Below the pieces are notes generated by a model. That model did not search any database and was not told where the DNA came from. It was given only the letters and a program-made list of their open reading frames with translations. Made by a program: the position numbers and the translations under genes. Shown here piece by piece: positions 27,073 through 36,291 of a stretch of DNA of 63,873 nucleotides (its first letter is position 1; each line of letters begins with the position of its first letter). The stretch spans positions 1 to 63,873 of the forward strand of contig JAKSBJ010000276.1 of the NCBI GenBank assembly GCA_022361195.1, given 5' to 3'. This stretch comes from Flavobacteriales bacterium. GTDB taxonomy: Bacteria > Bacteroidota > Bacteroidia > Flavobacteriales_D > Crocinitomicaceae.

Positions 27073-28470
27073 ATGTCATTTGTTGATCGATTTGCCAATA
27101 CTTATAAAAAGCTTTTACCTTCTCCCTTTACAATTGCCTTATTGCTTACCGCCCTAACCTTTGTTTTGGCTTTAATTTTTACCAAACCCATTGATGCTGG
27201 TTATGGTGAGTACACCCTAACTCTTGCCGGAAAGTGGGAAGAAGCACTATGGCTAGAAGGAAAAGGTGGATTGTATTTTGCTTTCCAAATGATGCTCATG
27301 CTCATTTTGGGGCATATCCTGGCTTTGTCAAAACCTGTTGCTTTTCTTATTGATCGATTGACTCAACCTTGCACCAATACAGCCAATACGGCACTTATTG
27401 TTACTCTTTCTACCATGTTGGTGAGTTTATTCAATTGGGGATTGGGTCTTATTTTTGGAGCTATACTGGCCAGAAAGGTGGGCGAAAAATTCAATCGTGA
27501 AAACCGCTCGTTAAATTATCCCCTCATTGGAGCAGCAGCTTATTCGGGACTAATGGTTTGGCACGGCGGAATCTCAGGTTCCGCGCCCATAAAAGCAGCA
27601 GAAAATGGTAATCTAAAGAAAATTCTTGCGGATGTTGAAGGTGTTGATTTGGCAACTATACCAGATAGTATAGACATGTCTCAAACCATATTTTCGGGCA
27701 TGAATATTACGATTAGCCTTATGCTACTGATTCTGGTTCCACTTATGATGTTTTATTTTGGAAAGCGAAAACAGTCACAAGGTATTCTTCCAACTCCATC
27801 TGTCTTAAAAAATGAAGATGAGCAGCTAAAACCTGAAGGTGCCGAGAAATTAGATCACTCAAAATTCTTAGCCATTTTGGTGGGGATTTTAATTCTCTGT
27901 TATGCTTTTTATAAAGCCGTTATTCTGCCGGAAAAGCTAAGTTTAGGTTTCCTCACCCCCAATTTCATCAACTTTAGCTTATTGGGATTAGGAATAGCCT
28001 TTCATTTAAGCATTTCTAACTTTATTAAAGCCGCTGGAGAGGCCATTAGTGGTGCAACCGGAATATTGTTGCAGTTCCCGCTTTATTTTGGAATTTTAGG
28101 GCTTATGATTGGTTCTGGTCTAATCAATGAAATTTCTGACTTCTTTGTTTCGGTTTCTTCCCAAAATTCTTTTCCCATTTACACCTTCTTTTCAGCTGGG
28201 TTAGTAAATGTTTTTGTCCCCAGTGGGGGAGGACAATGGGCCGTTCAGGGTCCCATCATTATCGCCTCAGCCCAGGAATTGGGTGTTTCTTTTTCTAAAT
28301 CAATCATGGCCCTTTCATATGGCGATCAGCTCACCAATATGATTCAGCCTTTTTGGGCTCTTCCACTTTTGGGAATTACAGGTTTAAAAGCCAAAGAAAT
28401 TTTGCCTTATACCTTGCTTCTCTTTTTAGCAGGCGGATTTATTTTTCTTGTAGGATTACTCCTCTTTTAA
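27073..28470 (+). CDS. Short-chain fatty acid transporter (AtoE/TIGR00366 family)
   Basis: A 465-residue polytopic inner-membrane protein with about 11-12 hydrophobic segments. Family features are the opening FANTYKKLLPSPFTIALLLT, GLMVWHGGISGSAP (about 155-168) and the conserved loop VPSGGGQWAVQGPI (about 377-390) followed by GDQLTNMIQPFWALPLLG. AtoE-type carriers import short-chain fatty acids such as acetoacetate or butyrate. The 3' end overlaps the convergent glycosyltransferase gene by 15 bases. Confidence 0.9.
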   Translation: MSFVDRFANTYKKLLPSPFTIALLLTALTFVLALIFTKPIDAGYGEYTLTLAGKWEEALWLEGKGGLYFAFQMMLMLILGHILALSKPVAFLIDRLTQPCTNTANTALIVTLSTMLVSLFNWGLGLIFGAILARKVGEKFNRENRSLNYPLIGAAAYSGLMVWHGGISGSAPIKAAENGNLKKILADVEGVDLATIPDSIDMSQTIFSGMNITISLMLLILVPLMMFYFGKRKQSQGILPTPSVLKNEDEQLKPEGAEKLDHSKFLAILVGILILCYAFYKAVILPEKLSLGFLTPNFINFSLLGLGIAFHLSISNFIKAAGEAISGATGILLQFPLYFGILGLMIGSGLINEISDFFVSVSSQNSFPIYTFFSAGLVNVFVPSGGGQWAVQGPIIIASAQELGVSFSKSIMALSYGDQLTNMIQPFWALPLLGITGLKAKEILPYTLLLFLAGGFIFLVGLLLF

Positions 28471-29535
28471 ACCAGATTGAACACTCCAGCGTTTTTCTTT
28501 TCCAGAAGGAATTAATAAGAGCAAAAGATAAATTGGATACCAAATTTGATGGATGATGAGTGTTAAAAACCGCAATGGTTTGAACTTTCTAAAAGTGTAT
28601 AAATCTATAATCCATTCCGAGAAGAACTTGATGCCTATGGGTAATAAAAACCACAAACTAAATTTTACACAAAAAAGGGCTGTTATTAGTCCAATTTGAG
28701 ATAAAATCAACAGAAAAACACCAAAAAAGGCGTAAAAATCAATCATTTTTGTCATTTTCCCAAACCAACGTTTTCGTTGCCGGATTAAATCCCCAATCGT
28801 TTCTGGAGCATTAGTATCCACTATCAAATCACTAAGCGCATAAGCACCAATTGACCTTCCCTGTTCTTTCATAGCATTTAATAGAAAAATATCATCTCCA
28901 GAAGCAATTTGATAATCTTTTCGTTCTTGGTCGACCTCCAAAAAAGCATAACGGTTAAAACCCAAATTAGCTCCGTTACACAAAACAGGATTACCATAAG
29001 AAGCTAAACCAAAGGTCACCAATTGTAAAAAGGAAAACTCAAAACTTCCTAAATGCTGAATGAGACGACGGCCATTCATCCGAATTGGAAAAATCACCAG
29101 ATCATGCTGTATGGAAAACTGTGCTTCAATGATAAAAGTAGGAGCGAAACGAACATCTGCATCCAAGGTTAATATCTTTTGATGAGTCGCCAATCTAACT
29201 GCAGTTTGAATAGCTGATTTTTTACCCTGCCCATCATTTCTAACCAACTCAAATGGAATTCGCATGACTGAGGTAAACGTGGCTACTGTGCGATCTGTTG
29301 AATGATCATCCACAAAAATAAACTCAACATTATCCGGAATGTGGGCCTTGTTAATTGATTCAATTAAAGGCAAGATTCGATCTTCCTCATTGCGAAATGG
29401 AATAATTACGGTCAGGCCAGAAGCATTTCCTAATACCGGACCTTTTCGTTTCTTGGTTTTACCATATCCGACCATTAAAACCAGTGCAATTAGCAACTGA
29501 ACAGAAAACAGTATGATTAGTGCATTCCAAATCAT
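28456..29535 (-). CDS. Glycosyltransferase family 2
   Basis: A 359-residue membrane-associated glycosyltransferase. After one N-terminal membrane helix, the GT-A domain (about 40-240) shows TVIIPFRNEEDRI, FIFVDDHSTDRT (nucleotide-sugar binding DD), LTLDADVRF (DxD) and a Q/RxxRW-type RQRKRWFGK motif, then two or three C-terminal membrane segments. Likely transfers sugar to a lipid or polysaccharide. Its start overlaps the flippase-like gene by four bases, suggesting a shared glycolipid function. Confidence 0.9.
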   Translation of the reverse strand: MIWNALIILFSVQLLIALVLMVGYGKTKKRKGPVLGNASGLTVIIPFRNEEDRILPLIESINKAHIPDNVEFIFVDDHSTDRTVATFTSVMRIPFELVRNDGQGKKSAIQTAVRLATHQKILTLDADVRFAPTFIIEAQFSIQHDLVIFPIRMNGRRLIQHLGSFEFSFLQLVTFGLASYGNPVLCNGANLGFNRYAFLEVDQERKDYQIASGDDIFLLNAMKEQGRSIGAYALSDLIVDTNAPETIGDLIRQRKRWFGKMTKMIDFYAFFGVFLLILSQIGLITALFCVKFSLWFLLPIGIKFFSEWIIDLYTFRKFKPLRFLTLIIHQIWYPIYLLLLLIPSGKEKRWSVQSGLKEE

Positions 29536-30464
29536 TTTTTACCCATCAATATTCCAACTCCACTTAAAGCCGGGAGCGCCAAGTTAATCAACCACAACAA
29601 AAAGGCAGTTATTAAAATTACGGTGGCATCAACTCCCATTTCTGACAAAACAAATAAAGCCGAAGCCTCCCTAACAAAGAGTTTACCGAAGAGAATTGAA
29701 GGGAATAAGGTACTAAATAAAAAGACAAGAGCGATGGAGGCCATTAGCGAAAGCAATGAAAGATCGGCTCCAAAAGCTAATAGAAGTAAGACATATTGTG
29801 TTAGAAAAACGGCATACCTCAGCAAGCTGAGAAAAAGAACCAATAACTTCAAACTAAATGGCGACTCATTGACATTCTTAATTCCATCTTTGATGGCATT
29901 TGAATACAACTTATTAAGTGGATAAAAATTGAGTAAAATGGGCTTAAAGTAGATCCACAGTCCCACAAAAGCTAATCCCAGCACCAATGGAAGGTAAAGT
30001 TCTGGAGCTAATTCCAAACGATCAATCCCCAACCATAGTAAACCTACAATTCCAAACAGAATTGTTGCGCAAAACTGTGCCAAATTTGCATGAAATGTCA
30101 ATAAAACGGCCTTGGTCTTTACTTCCTGTTTTGCATAAATGCTTCGGCCAATAAAATTTCCTATTCGGTTAGGGGTCACCAATCCGGTACTAATTCCTGC
30201 TAATACAGAAAGAGAAGCTTGTTTCCAACTCAACTCCTGCGTGCTTTTCATGAGTATTTTCCACTTCAAAATCTCCAGCCACCAATTAAGCGTCATGAGG
30301 AATACCACAAGCGCAATAAACCATGCTCCATTTTTTGTGAGTTGAAGTTCGTTGAGTTGATCCAGAACGGGCTCTTGCCCAATTTTCCAAAGAATAAAAA
30401 ATAACAAAGCTAGTCCGAAAACCAGCTTTACCATCCAGTGGGGTTTCTTTGATTTGTTTAACAA
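29532..30464 (-). CDS. Lysylphosphatidylglycerol synthase TM-region / flippase-like protein
   Basis: A 310-residue polytopic protein with about eight membrane segments, in the UPF0104/LPG_synthase_TM family. RIGNFIGRSIY and the C-terminal VREASALFVLSEMG are typical. Homologues occur beside glycosyltransferases and are considered glycolipid flippase-like, without the soluble aminoacyl-transfer domain. The gene lies in an operon with the GT2 gene (four-base overlap) and the TPR gene (four-base gap). Confidence 0.85.
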   Translation of the reverse strand: MLNKSKKPHWMVKLVFGLALLFFILWKIGQEPVLDQLNELQLTKNGAWFIALVVFLMTLNWWLEILKWKILMKSTQELSWKQASLSVLAGISTGLVTPNRIGNFIGRSIYAKQEVKTKAVLLTFHANLAQFCATILFGIVGLLWLGIDRLELAPELYLPLVLGLAFVGLWIYFKPILLNFYPLNKLYSNAIKDGIKNVNESPFSLKLLVLFLSLLRYAVFLTQYVLLLLAFGADLSLLSLMASIALVFLFSTLFPSILFGKLFVREASALFVLSEMGVDATVILITAFLLWLINLALPALSGVGILMGKK

Positions 30465-30468
30465 GGTT

Positions 30469-31674
30469 TTAATAATTTGCCTGCCATCGTTTTTTACGTT
30501 CTTTCAAAAAAGCTTGTAAGCCTTTTGCCGCATTCTTAAACTTCATTGACCCACCATTAATGGCCTTGTCAATATACTGTTCTGCTTTATCAAAATCAGA
30601 CGTCCAAAGATAAGCCTCTGCCAGGTTATAATAAATCATTGCCGTCACCTTTTGGTTAATTCGGGAATTTTTATCCGAAGGATTACTCTCACTCAAGACT
30701 GCCTCCCAGGCTGAAATGGCATCCTGTAATTTATCCGCTGCCCCGCTACGATTGCGATCATCTTTAATTTGAACATATCCCTGTTTGGCTATTGTATAAG
30801 CTTCTGTTAGGTCGGTATACGAATGATCTTTGAATTTCTTAACTGAATAAACCTCAGTAGAACGCGTTTTCTCTGGAAAGCCAATTGTATTATTGAGGGT
30901 TATATTGATTTCTCCCAACATAGAATTGCGCGCTTTAGTTTGCAATTCAGTCCAAAAAGTCTGTTTATTATCCAACCACCACAAATCAAATTCATATTGA
31001 CTGCTGTATGATTTCATTTTATGGGTTTTGGTTGAATTTCCAAGCATAGTGTTGTAAACAGTTCCTCGACTTGGGCAATCAACTTTTAAGGTGGACACTA
31101 GCTTGTAGGTGCATTGATACTCATATTTGGTCGAAGCACCCGATCCACTCCTTTTCTTTGTGATTTTCATTTCACTGATGGGGCCCATATCAATAGTAAT
31201 AACAACACCACCAGCTCCAACTGTAAACCCATGAACATTTACTTTACTTCCCACATAAGCATCCGCTAAATCATCATGTAAAAGAGGTTCCTCTACCTCT
31301 TCCATCACTGGCTGCGGTGGATAAGGTTGCCTTTGCGGTTTTGTTGTTGCTCCTCCAGTATACGATGCCTTTTCCCAGGCAGCCAATTCGTTTAAATAGT
31401 GCCTATCAATGACTTTCTTTTGTTCTCTCCAGGAAGCCAGTTGGGCCCAATAGTCAATATTCGCCGCATCCTGATGCAGCGCAAAAACGTTAAGACTATC
31501 CTCATTGGCCAACTCGTAGGAGCGGTTTAATATAACTTGATAAGTTGAAAACGCAGGATCAACCGGATGACTAGGTAATTGAATGTACTTAAAATTGACT
31601 TTATTGTCTGAAATATTTTGGGCGGAAAGGGTTAAGCTGCCAATTGACAGTAAAAGGAGTAATGCTTTTTTCAT
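30469..31674 (-). CDS. Exported TPR-containing protein
   Basis: A 401-residue protein with a signal peptide ending LSAQ (Gln at +1). The N-terminal region (about 20-270) is beta-rich, beginning NKVNFKYIQLPSHPVDP. The C-terminal portion (about 280-401) holds TPR-like helices (YNLAEAYLWTSDFDKAEQYIDKAI). The phrase GGVVITIDMGPISEMKITKKR suggests a domain that handles an outer-membrane or surface component. Function unknown. It is first of three genes in a minus operon with envelope-glycan functions. Confidence 0.75.
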   Translation of the reverse strand: MKKALLLLLSIGSLTLSAQNISDNKVNFKYIQLPSHPVDPAFSTYQVILNRSYELANEDSLNVFALHQDAANIDYWAQLASWREQKKVIDRHYLNELAAWEKASYTGGATTKPQRQPYPPQPVMEEVEEPLLHDDLADAYVGSKVNVHGFTVGAGGVVITIDMGPISEMKITKKRSGSGASTKYEYQCTYKLVSTLKVDCPSRGTVYNTMLGNSTKTHKMKSYSSQYEFDLWWLDNKQTFWTELQTKARNSMLGEINITLNNTIGFPEKTRSTEVYSVKKFKDHSYTDLTEAYTIAKQGYVQIKDDRNRSGAADKLQDAISAWEAVLSESNPSDKNSRINQKVTAMIYYNLAEAYLWTSDFDKAEQYIDKAINGGSMKFKNAAKGLQAFLKERKKRWQANY

Positions 31675-31834
31675 TTTTGATCCATTTCGTTCAATGTAAA
31701 GCAGAAATTGTAGAATCGAAAGATAAGAAATATCTCCTAATCTACTTTTATCAAGGGCTTTACTGCTCTCCTAAAAAGCAACAACCTTGCCATTGATAAG
31801 ATGAGTTGTTTTCGTATTAGGAAAGAACAAAGGA

Positions 31835-32557
31835 CTAACTATTTTCTTTCCCCTCAAAATCAAAACGATAAAAGAGTCCTATTGTTCCAAGGAAATGGCG
31901 GTTGTAGTAACCCTGCCTTCTAAAATCTTGCCGAAAATTGATTGATGTCGTTAAATAAACATTTGAAAAACAGTGAAAATCAAAATCAATTCCACCGCTT
32001 AATCCCAAATAACCATCAGCAATTTTCCCTCGAGAGGATCTGTCAACCTCCCATTCTTCACGTGGAAAAACATAAACACCCTCATCATTTAAAATGGCTA
32101 TGGTTCTATATTCTATTCCATAAGAACGAGATTTTATTCTCCAGGCCCAATAGGGTCCCAGGTTTAAAGAAAGGTTATAACGATCATGCTTATTTTTGTT
32201 GATGATAAATTCATGAGGGATTACGATTTGTCCGATGTGCCTTTTATAAGTTAATTCGGAACCCGTATAGGTGTCGACCTTATTGTAAGATGAATAATTG
32301 ACATCACCATTACTTTCAACCATATCAAATCTAAATCCGAATCCAAATCGCCCATTGGCCATTCTGTACTTAGCATTCATCCCATAAGTCAATGCATAAG
32401 GATCAGCATAATAACGCCGATGATTTAATGTACCATCCTCTATCAGATGAATAGTTGTACCACTCATTCCGGAATGAACTCCCATATAAATTTGAGCCTG
32501 TGAAGGAGGAACAAACAGAATAACAACAAAAAAGAGAAAGACGATTTTCTTAAGCAT
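31835..32557 (-). CDS. Outer-membrane beta-barrel-like protein
   Basis: A 240-residue protein with a signal peptide ending PSQAQ (Gln after cleavage) and alternating beta strands rich in aromatics (YGMNAKYRMANGRFGFGFRFD; LTTSINFRQDF; FLGTIGLFYRFDF), consistent with an eight-strand barrel. No specific family recognised. It stands alone: about 160 bases separate it from the TPR gene, and its start is 50 bases from the oxidoreductase stop. Confidence 0.7.
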   Translation of the reverse strand: MLKKIVFLFFVVILFVPPSQAQIYMGVHSGMSGTTIHLIEDGTLNHRRYYADPYALTYGMNAKYRMANGRFGFGFRFDMVESNGDVNYSSYNKVDTYTGSELTYKRHIGQIVIPHEFIINKNKHDRYNLSLNLGPYWAWRIKSRSYGIEYRTIAILNDEGVYVFPREEWEVDRSSRGKIADGYLGLSGGIDFDFHCFSNVYLTTSINFRQDFRRQGYYNRHFLGTIGLFYRFDFEGKENS

Positions 32558-32607
32558 TGGGTATCATTTAATTCGACAAACGTCACCCCAATTTAATTGA
32601 TTAGGAG

Positions 32608-33642
32608 CTAAATTCCTACCTCTTCCCAATAAACCACCACCTTACCTATCGAACTTCGATTTTCTAAAAGCTCATGGGCCTCGGCAATTTGATCTGCCGA
32701 AAAACGAGCTCCCACATGCGGATTAAGTTGACCTTCTTTGACCATTTTAACTACCTCGCTTAAACATCTGTTTAAAACCAATGGTTTATTATCACCAATC
32801 TTCAACATGTTAACCCCTAAAACAGATTTTGAACGCATCATTAAACCAATTGGAATCATCAATCCCATTTTACGAACAAAGTTCAGAGTAGATAAAATTC
32901 CCCACTTCTTTCCCGATCGTTCAGAACCGCCAAACAGAACCACTTTTCCACCTGAGCCAATAAGACTCATATCCTTTTTGAAAGTAGAGCCCGCAATTGG
33001 ATTAAAAGTTGCTTCTAAACGATCGCTGCCCATTACCTTTTGCATTTCAATAGCATAGTCGTTTTGGCGGTAATTAATGGCATGATCTGCACCTTGTTTT
33101 TTGATGTAAGCCAATTTTTCATCGCTGCCTGCCGTAGCAAAAACCTCTGCTCCTTTTAGTTTGCACAATTGAATGAGTGCAGTTCCTACACCACCTGCTC
33201 CGGCGTGAATCAATATTTTATCTTTTTCAAAAATATTGAGGCATTCATAGGCCATATAATAAGCTGTTACGAACTGCGTCGCAATACAAGCCGCAACTCC
33301 AGCATCCATATCCCCTATCTCGCTTACTCCCAGTTCAGTGGTTACCGCATACTCAGCATAACCTCCAAATCGGGTAAAAGCCACAACGCGTTTTCCGACT
33401 ATGTTTTGATCTCCACCCTCACCTACTTGCTCAATAGTTCCTACAACTTCGTAGCCTAGTACGGAAGGCATTGGTGGGGCTTCCCGATAGAGCCCATTTC
33501 GGGCCATTACATCCGCATAATTCAAACCAAAGCATTCCACCTTAATCAATACCTCCCCTTTTTTTGGGTGAGGTTTTTGAACCTCTCTCATCTCAAATGC
33601 CTGTCGGGCATTTCCCTTTTTTACCAGATGAATTGCTTTCAT
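32608..33642 (-). CDS. Zinc-type alcohol dehydrogenase/quinone oxidoreductase-like protein (VAT-1-like MDR)
   Basis: A 344-residue medium-chain dehydrogenase/reductase. The GroES-like N-terminal domain contains CFGLNYADVMARNG and PSVLGYEVVGTI. The Rossmann domain has the fingerprint HAGAGGVGTALIQLCKLKGAEVFATAG (about 143-169). No catalytic zinc ligands are apparent, consistent with the quinone oxidoreductase branch. It uses NADPH and probably reduces quinones or enones. Its ATG lies two bases after the beta-lactamase-like stop, so it is the last gene of the pheS-led string. Confidence 0.88.
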   Translation of the reverse strand: MKAIHLVKKGNARQAFEMREVQKPHPKKGEVLIKVECFGLNYADVMARNGLYREAPPMPSVLGYEVVGTIEQVGEGGDQNIVGKRVVAFTRFGGYAEYAVTTELGVSEIGDMDAGVAACIATQFVTAYYMAYECLNIFEKDKILIHAGAGGVGTALIQLCKLKGAEVFATAGSDEKLAYIKKQGADHAINYRQNDYAIEMQKVMGSDRLEATFNPIAGSTFKKDMSLIGSGGKVVLFGGSERSGKKWGILSTLNFVRKMGLMIPIGLMMRSKSVLGVNMLKIGDNKPLVLNRCLSEVVKMVKEGQLNPHVGARFSADQIAEAHELLENRSSIGKVVVYWEEVGI

Positions 33643-33644
33643 GC

Positions 33645-34511
33645 TTACAATATTTTCAGTTCTTTCAAGGCTTGCAAACTTACCTCTTTACGTATTCTGC
33701 CAAAGTTCTCCATCTCAAATTCAGGCATGGGATCAACGTTCGTCGCAAAAAAGTAGTTTCCTTCTTTCTTCGCTACATATCCAACAAACCAACCATTGTT
33801 TTGATTGTTTTGAATCGACCAACCTGTTTTGCCATATAGTGTATAATCCGTACTTTCTTCAATAACAAACATGCGATTAAATGAATCATAAGTACTTTCT
33901 TTTAAAGGAAGTTTTCGTTGTTGAAGGCGCTGGATAAAGTTGATTTGCTCATAATTGTTGATACGCGATTCACCATCTACCCAAAACAAGTTGAGTGATG
34001 TACTGTCAAATACCATCCTTGGATATTCCATTAGCTCCAATGTTTCTCTCATCCGATCTTCACCGACCTCAACGGCCAGTTCCTGATAGCATGGAAGGCA
34101 AGAAAACTGAAAGGCTTCACGAAAGGTCATGTCCTGTTCCCAAACCTCCATTCTGCGTGGTTCTCCACCCCAATAAATCATGCCACTATCGTTCTCAACC
34201 ACACCATTTTCCAAACAAACTAAAGAATTAGGTATTTTAAAGGTTGAAGCGGGTAAACGACCCTCTTTGGCTCTTTCAAAATCGTTAGAAAACCACTCGT
34301 CATTTTGTTGATCATAAATCAAAATGGCACCGCTTAACAATTGTGAATCTAACAGACCTTCGAATGTCACTGTTTCCTTCGGTCCATCAGATTTAAGAGA
34401 ATCTACAAACCCTTCTTGTCCCTCACCATCTTCAGTTGGAGTGGAGCACGAGGCCAAGAGACCAATAACAGCCAGACTTAAAAATTGGATGATTTGCAAT
34501 TTAGCTTTCAA
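33645..34511 (-). CDS. Class D beta-lactamase-like lipoprotein
   Basis: A 288-residue protein with a lipobox (LLASC, C22) and the penicillin-binding/transpeptidase-like fold of class D (OXA) beta-lactamases. The catalytic STFK is S89-T90-F91-K92, the second motif is S137-C138-L139 (OXA enzymes have SxV) at the expected spacing, FWVDG (176-180) matches the omega-loop Trp, and KTG is at 228-230. The YGN motif is YPR (163-165), and the YPR-to-FW spacing is four residues longer than in classical OXA enzymes. Likely a periplasmic lipoprotein that hydrolyses or binds beta-lactams; activity is not assured. It is embedded in the rsmI/pheS gene string with a five-base gap. Confidence 0.85.
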   Translation of the reverse strand: MKAKLQIIQFLSLAVIGLLASCSTPTEDGEGQEGFVDSLKSDGPKETVTFEGLLDSQLLSGAILIYDQQNDEWFSNDFERAKEGRLPASTFKIPNSLVCLENGVVENDSGMIYWGGEPRRMEVWEQDMTFREAFQFSCLPCYQELAVEVGEDRMRETLELMEYPRMVFDSTSLNLFWVDGESRINNYEQINFIQRLQQRKLPLKESTYDSFNRMFVIEESTDYTLYGKTGWSIQNNQNNGWFVGYVAKKEGNYFFATNVDPMPEFEMENFGRIRKEVSLQALKELKIL

Positions 34512-34516
34512 GACAA

Positions 34517-35194
34517 TTATTTTGATTTCTTTCCTTCAACAACGACCACAAATTCTCCCTTGATAGGATTGTTTTCAAAGTGTTCAATTAACTCATCAGC
34601 AGATCCACGTACAATTTCCTCGAATTTCTTAGAAATCTCCCTGCAAACAGCTATTTGACGATCAGCTTCAAAAAATTCTTTGAATTGTTGGAGGGCTTTC
34701 ATGATACGATGTGGCGATTCGTATAAAACAACTGTTCGTTCTTCTTCAGCAATTCGCTGAATTCGGGTTTGACGGCCTTTTTTATGCGGTAAAAAACCCT
34801 CGTACACGAATTTTTCACAAGGAAAACCGGAACTCACTAAAGCTGGAACGAAGGCCGTTGCACCTGGGAGACATTCTACTTCTATCTCTTCTCGAATACA
34901 TGCTCTTACCAACAAAAAACCTGGATCAGAAATCGCTGGTGTACCAGCATCAGAGACCAAAGCATAAGTCATTCCGCTCTGAATCTCCTGTACCAAACGA
35001 TCAACAATTTTATGCTCGTTGTTTTGGTGATAGGAAATGAGTTTATTCTCAATTTCGTAGTGCTGCAAGAGGTTTTTGGTTGTGCGTGTATCTTCTGCCA
35101 AGACAGCATTCGCTTCCTTGAGGACCCTCAAAGCCCGCATGGTAATATCTTCTAAATTCCCAATGGGAGTTGGAACGACAATTAGTTTTCCCAC
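34517..35194 (-). CDS. rsmI: 16S rRNA (cytidine(1402)-2'-O)-methyltransferase RsmI
   Basis: A 225-residue tetrapyrrole-methylase-family enzyme. The start MGKLIVVPTPIGNLEDITMRALRVLKEANAVLAEDTRTTKNLL and the motifs SDAGTPAISDPG and YESPHRI are diagnostic. It 2'-O-methylates C1402 in the ribosomal P site. It is shorter than the E. coli protein (286) because the C-terminal domain is lacking, as usual in this phylum. It overlaps the glutaminyl cyclase stop by one base. Confidence 0.95.
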   Translation of the reverse strand: MGKLIVVPTPIGNLEDITMRALRVLKEANAVLAEDTRTTKNLLQHYEIENKLISYHQNNEHKIVDRLVQEIQSGMTYALVSDAGTPAISDPGFLLVRACIREEIEVECLPGATAFVPALVSSGFPCEKFVYEGFLPHKKGRQTRIQRIAEEERTVVLYESPHRIMKALQQFKEFFEADRQIAVCREISKKFEEIVRGSADELIEHFENNPIKGEFVVVVEGKKSK

Positions 35195-36291
35195 TATTCG
35201 ATTGTTACCTGGTACAACTTATCCCAAAGTTTCCCGGTTAAATAAAGTTTATTGTTCTGAGGATTCAATGCGATTCCGTTTAAAACATCCGATCCTAACG
35301 GTTTTTTGCGAACCAAATCACTACAATCAATCTTAGTTAGCACCTTTCCACTGAGGGTATCAATTTCTACAATGTACTTTTCGGTATACACATTCGCCAA
35401 TAGATTTCCGTTCACTACCTCCAGCTCATTCAAATTAATCATTCCTCTTTGATCATCATAAACCTCCAAAGTCTTTTCAACAGCAAAGGTTTTTGGATTT
35501 CGCCAACTTAGAATGTGCGAACCATTACTCATGATTAAACTCTTACCATCATTACACAATCCCCAACCTTCGCCTTCATAATTAAACTGACCCAGGAGAT
35601 TAAAATCCATGTCATAATAATAGCAAGTACTGGCCTTATACGTTAACTGATAAATGGTGTCATTTAAAATCGTAATTCCTTCACCAAACTGGTTACTTGG
35701 AATGGCATATTGTCTTAAAATCTCACCATTGTTTACACCTACTTCCTGTAAATGAGAAAGTCCCCATTGACCAGTTCCTTCAAACAATTTGCCTTGATAA
35801 AATTCTAAGCCTTGTGTATAGGAATCTCGATTATGCGGAAGTTCCTCTACGATGTTTACGGTCTTTAAAGCCGGGACCAAATCCGAGAAAATTACAACTT
35901 CACGATTGTCTCCATGCTCCTGACCATCATCACCCACATAGGATAAGAAAAATTTCATTTCTCCTACTCTTCCTATATCCGTTTTAAAGGTAATGTTTTG
36001 CGATTCTGCCTTTAAATCATCAGCAAACACTTCTCCGTTAACCAATAACTTCATGTCCTTAACCTTCTCTGGTTCTTTTACCTCAATTTCAACGGTTATT
36101 TCATCGCCAAAATCAAACTGATCTCCATTTGCCGGAGAAACAATTCGAGCCGGAACCTGATGATGCTCAGGATAAATAATTTCACCGCCCCCTTCATTTT
36201 CACCTTCTCCTTTACAAGATTGGAAGAATAGAAAAAGGACCGGAATAATGAATCCGTAACGTTTTATGGTTAAAAGAGATTTGTTTGTCAT
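35194..36291 (-). CDS. Glutaminyl-peptide cyclotransferase, lipoprotein (plant-type QC)
   Basis: A 365-residue exported enzyme. The lipobox FFQSC gives C26. A beta-sandwich (about 45-140) precedes a five-bladed-propeller glutamine cyclotransferase domain (about 143-365): YTQGLEFYQGKLFEGTGQWGLSHLQEV, FGEGITILNDTIYQLTYK, EGWGLCNDGKSLIMSNGS, NELEVVNGNLLANVY and VLNGIALNPQNNKLYLTGKLWDKLY are all characteristic. It converts N-terminal Gln of exported proteins to pyroglutamate in the periplasm. Many exported proteins in this window begin with Gln after signal cleavage, so it has ample substrates. Confidence 0.95.
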   Translation of the reverse strand: MTNKSLLTIKRYGFIIPVLFLFFQSCKGEGENEGGGEIIYPEHHQVPARIVSPANGDQFDFGDEITVEIEVKEPEKVKDMKLLVNGEVFADDLKAESQNITFKTDIGRVGEMKFFLSYVGDDGQEHGDNREVVIFSDLVPALKTVNIVEELPHNRDSYTQGLEFYQGKLFEGTGQWGLSHLQEVGVNNGEILRQYAIPSNQFGEGITILNDTIYQLTYKASTCYYYDMDFNLLGQFNYEGEGWGLCNDGKSLIMSNGSHILSWRNPKTFAVEKTLEVYDDQRGMINLNELEVVNGNLLANVYTEKYIVEIDTLSGKVLTKIDCSDLVRKKPLGSDVLNGIALNPQNNKLYLTGKLWDKLYQVTIE

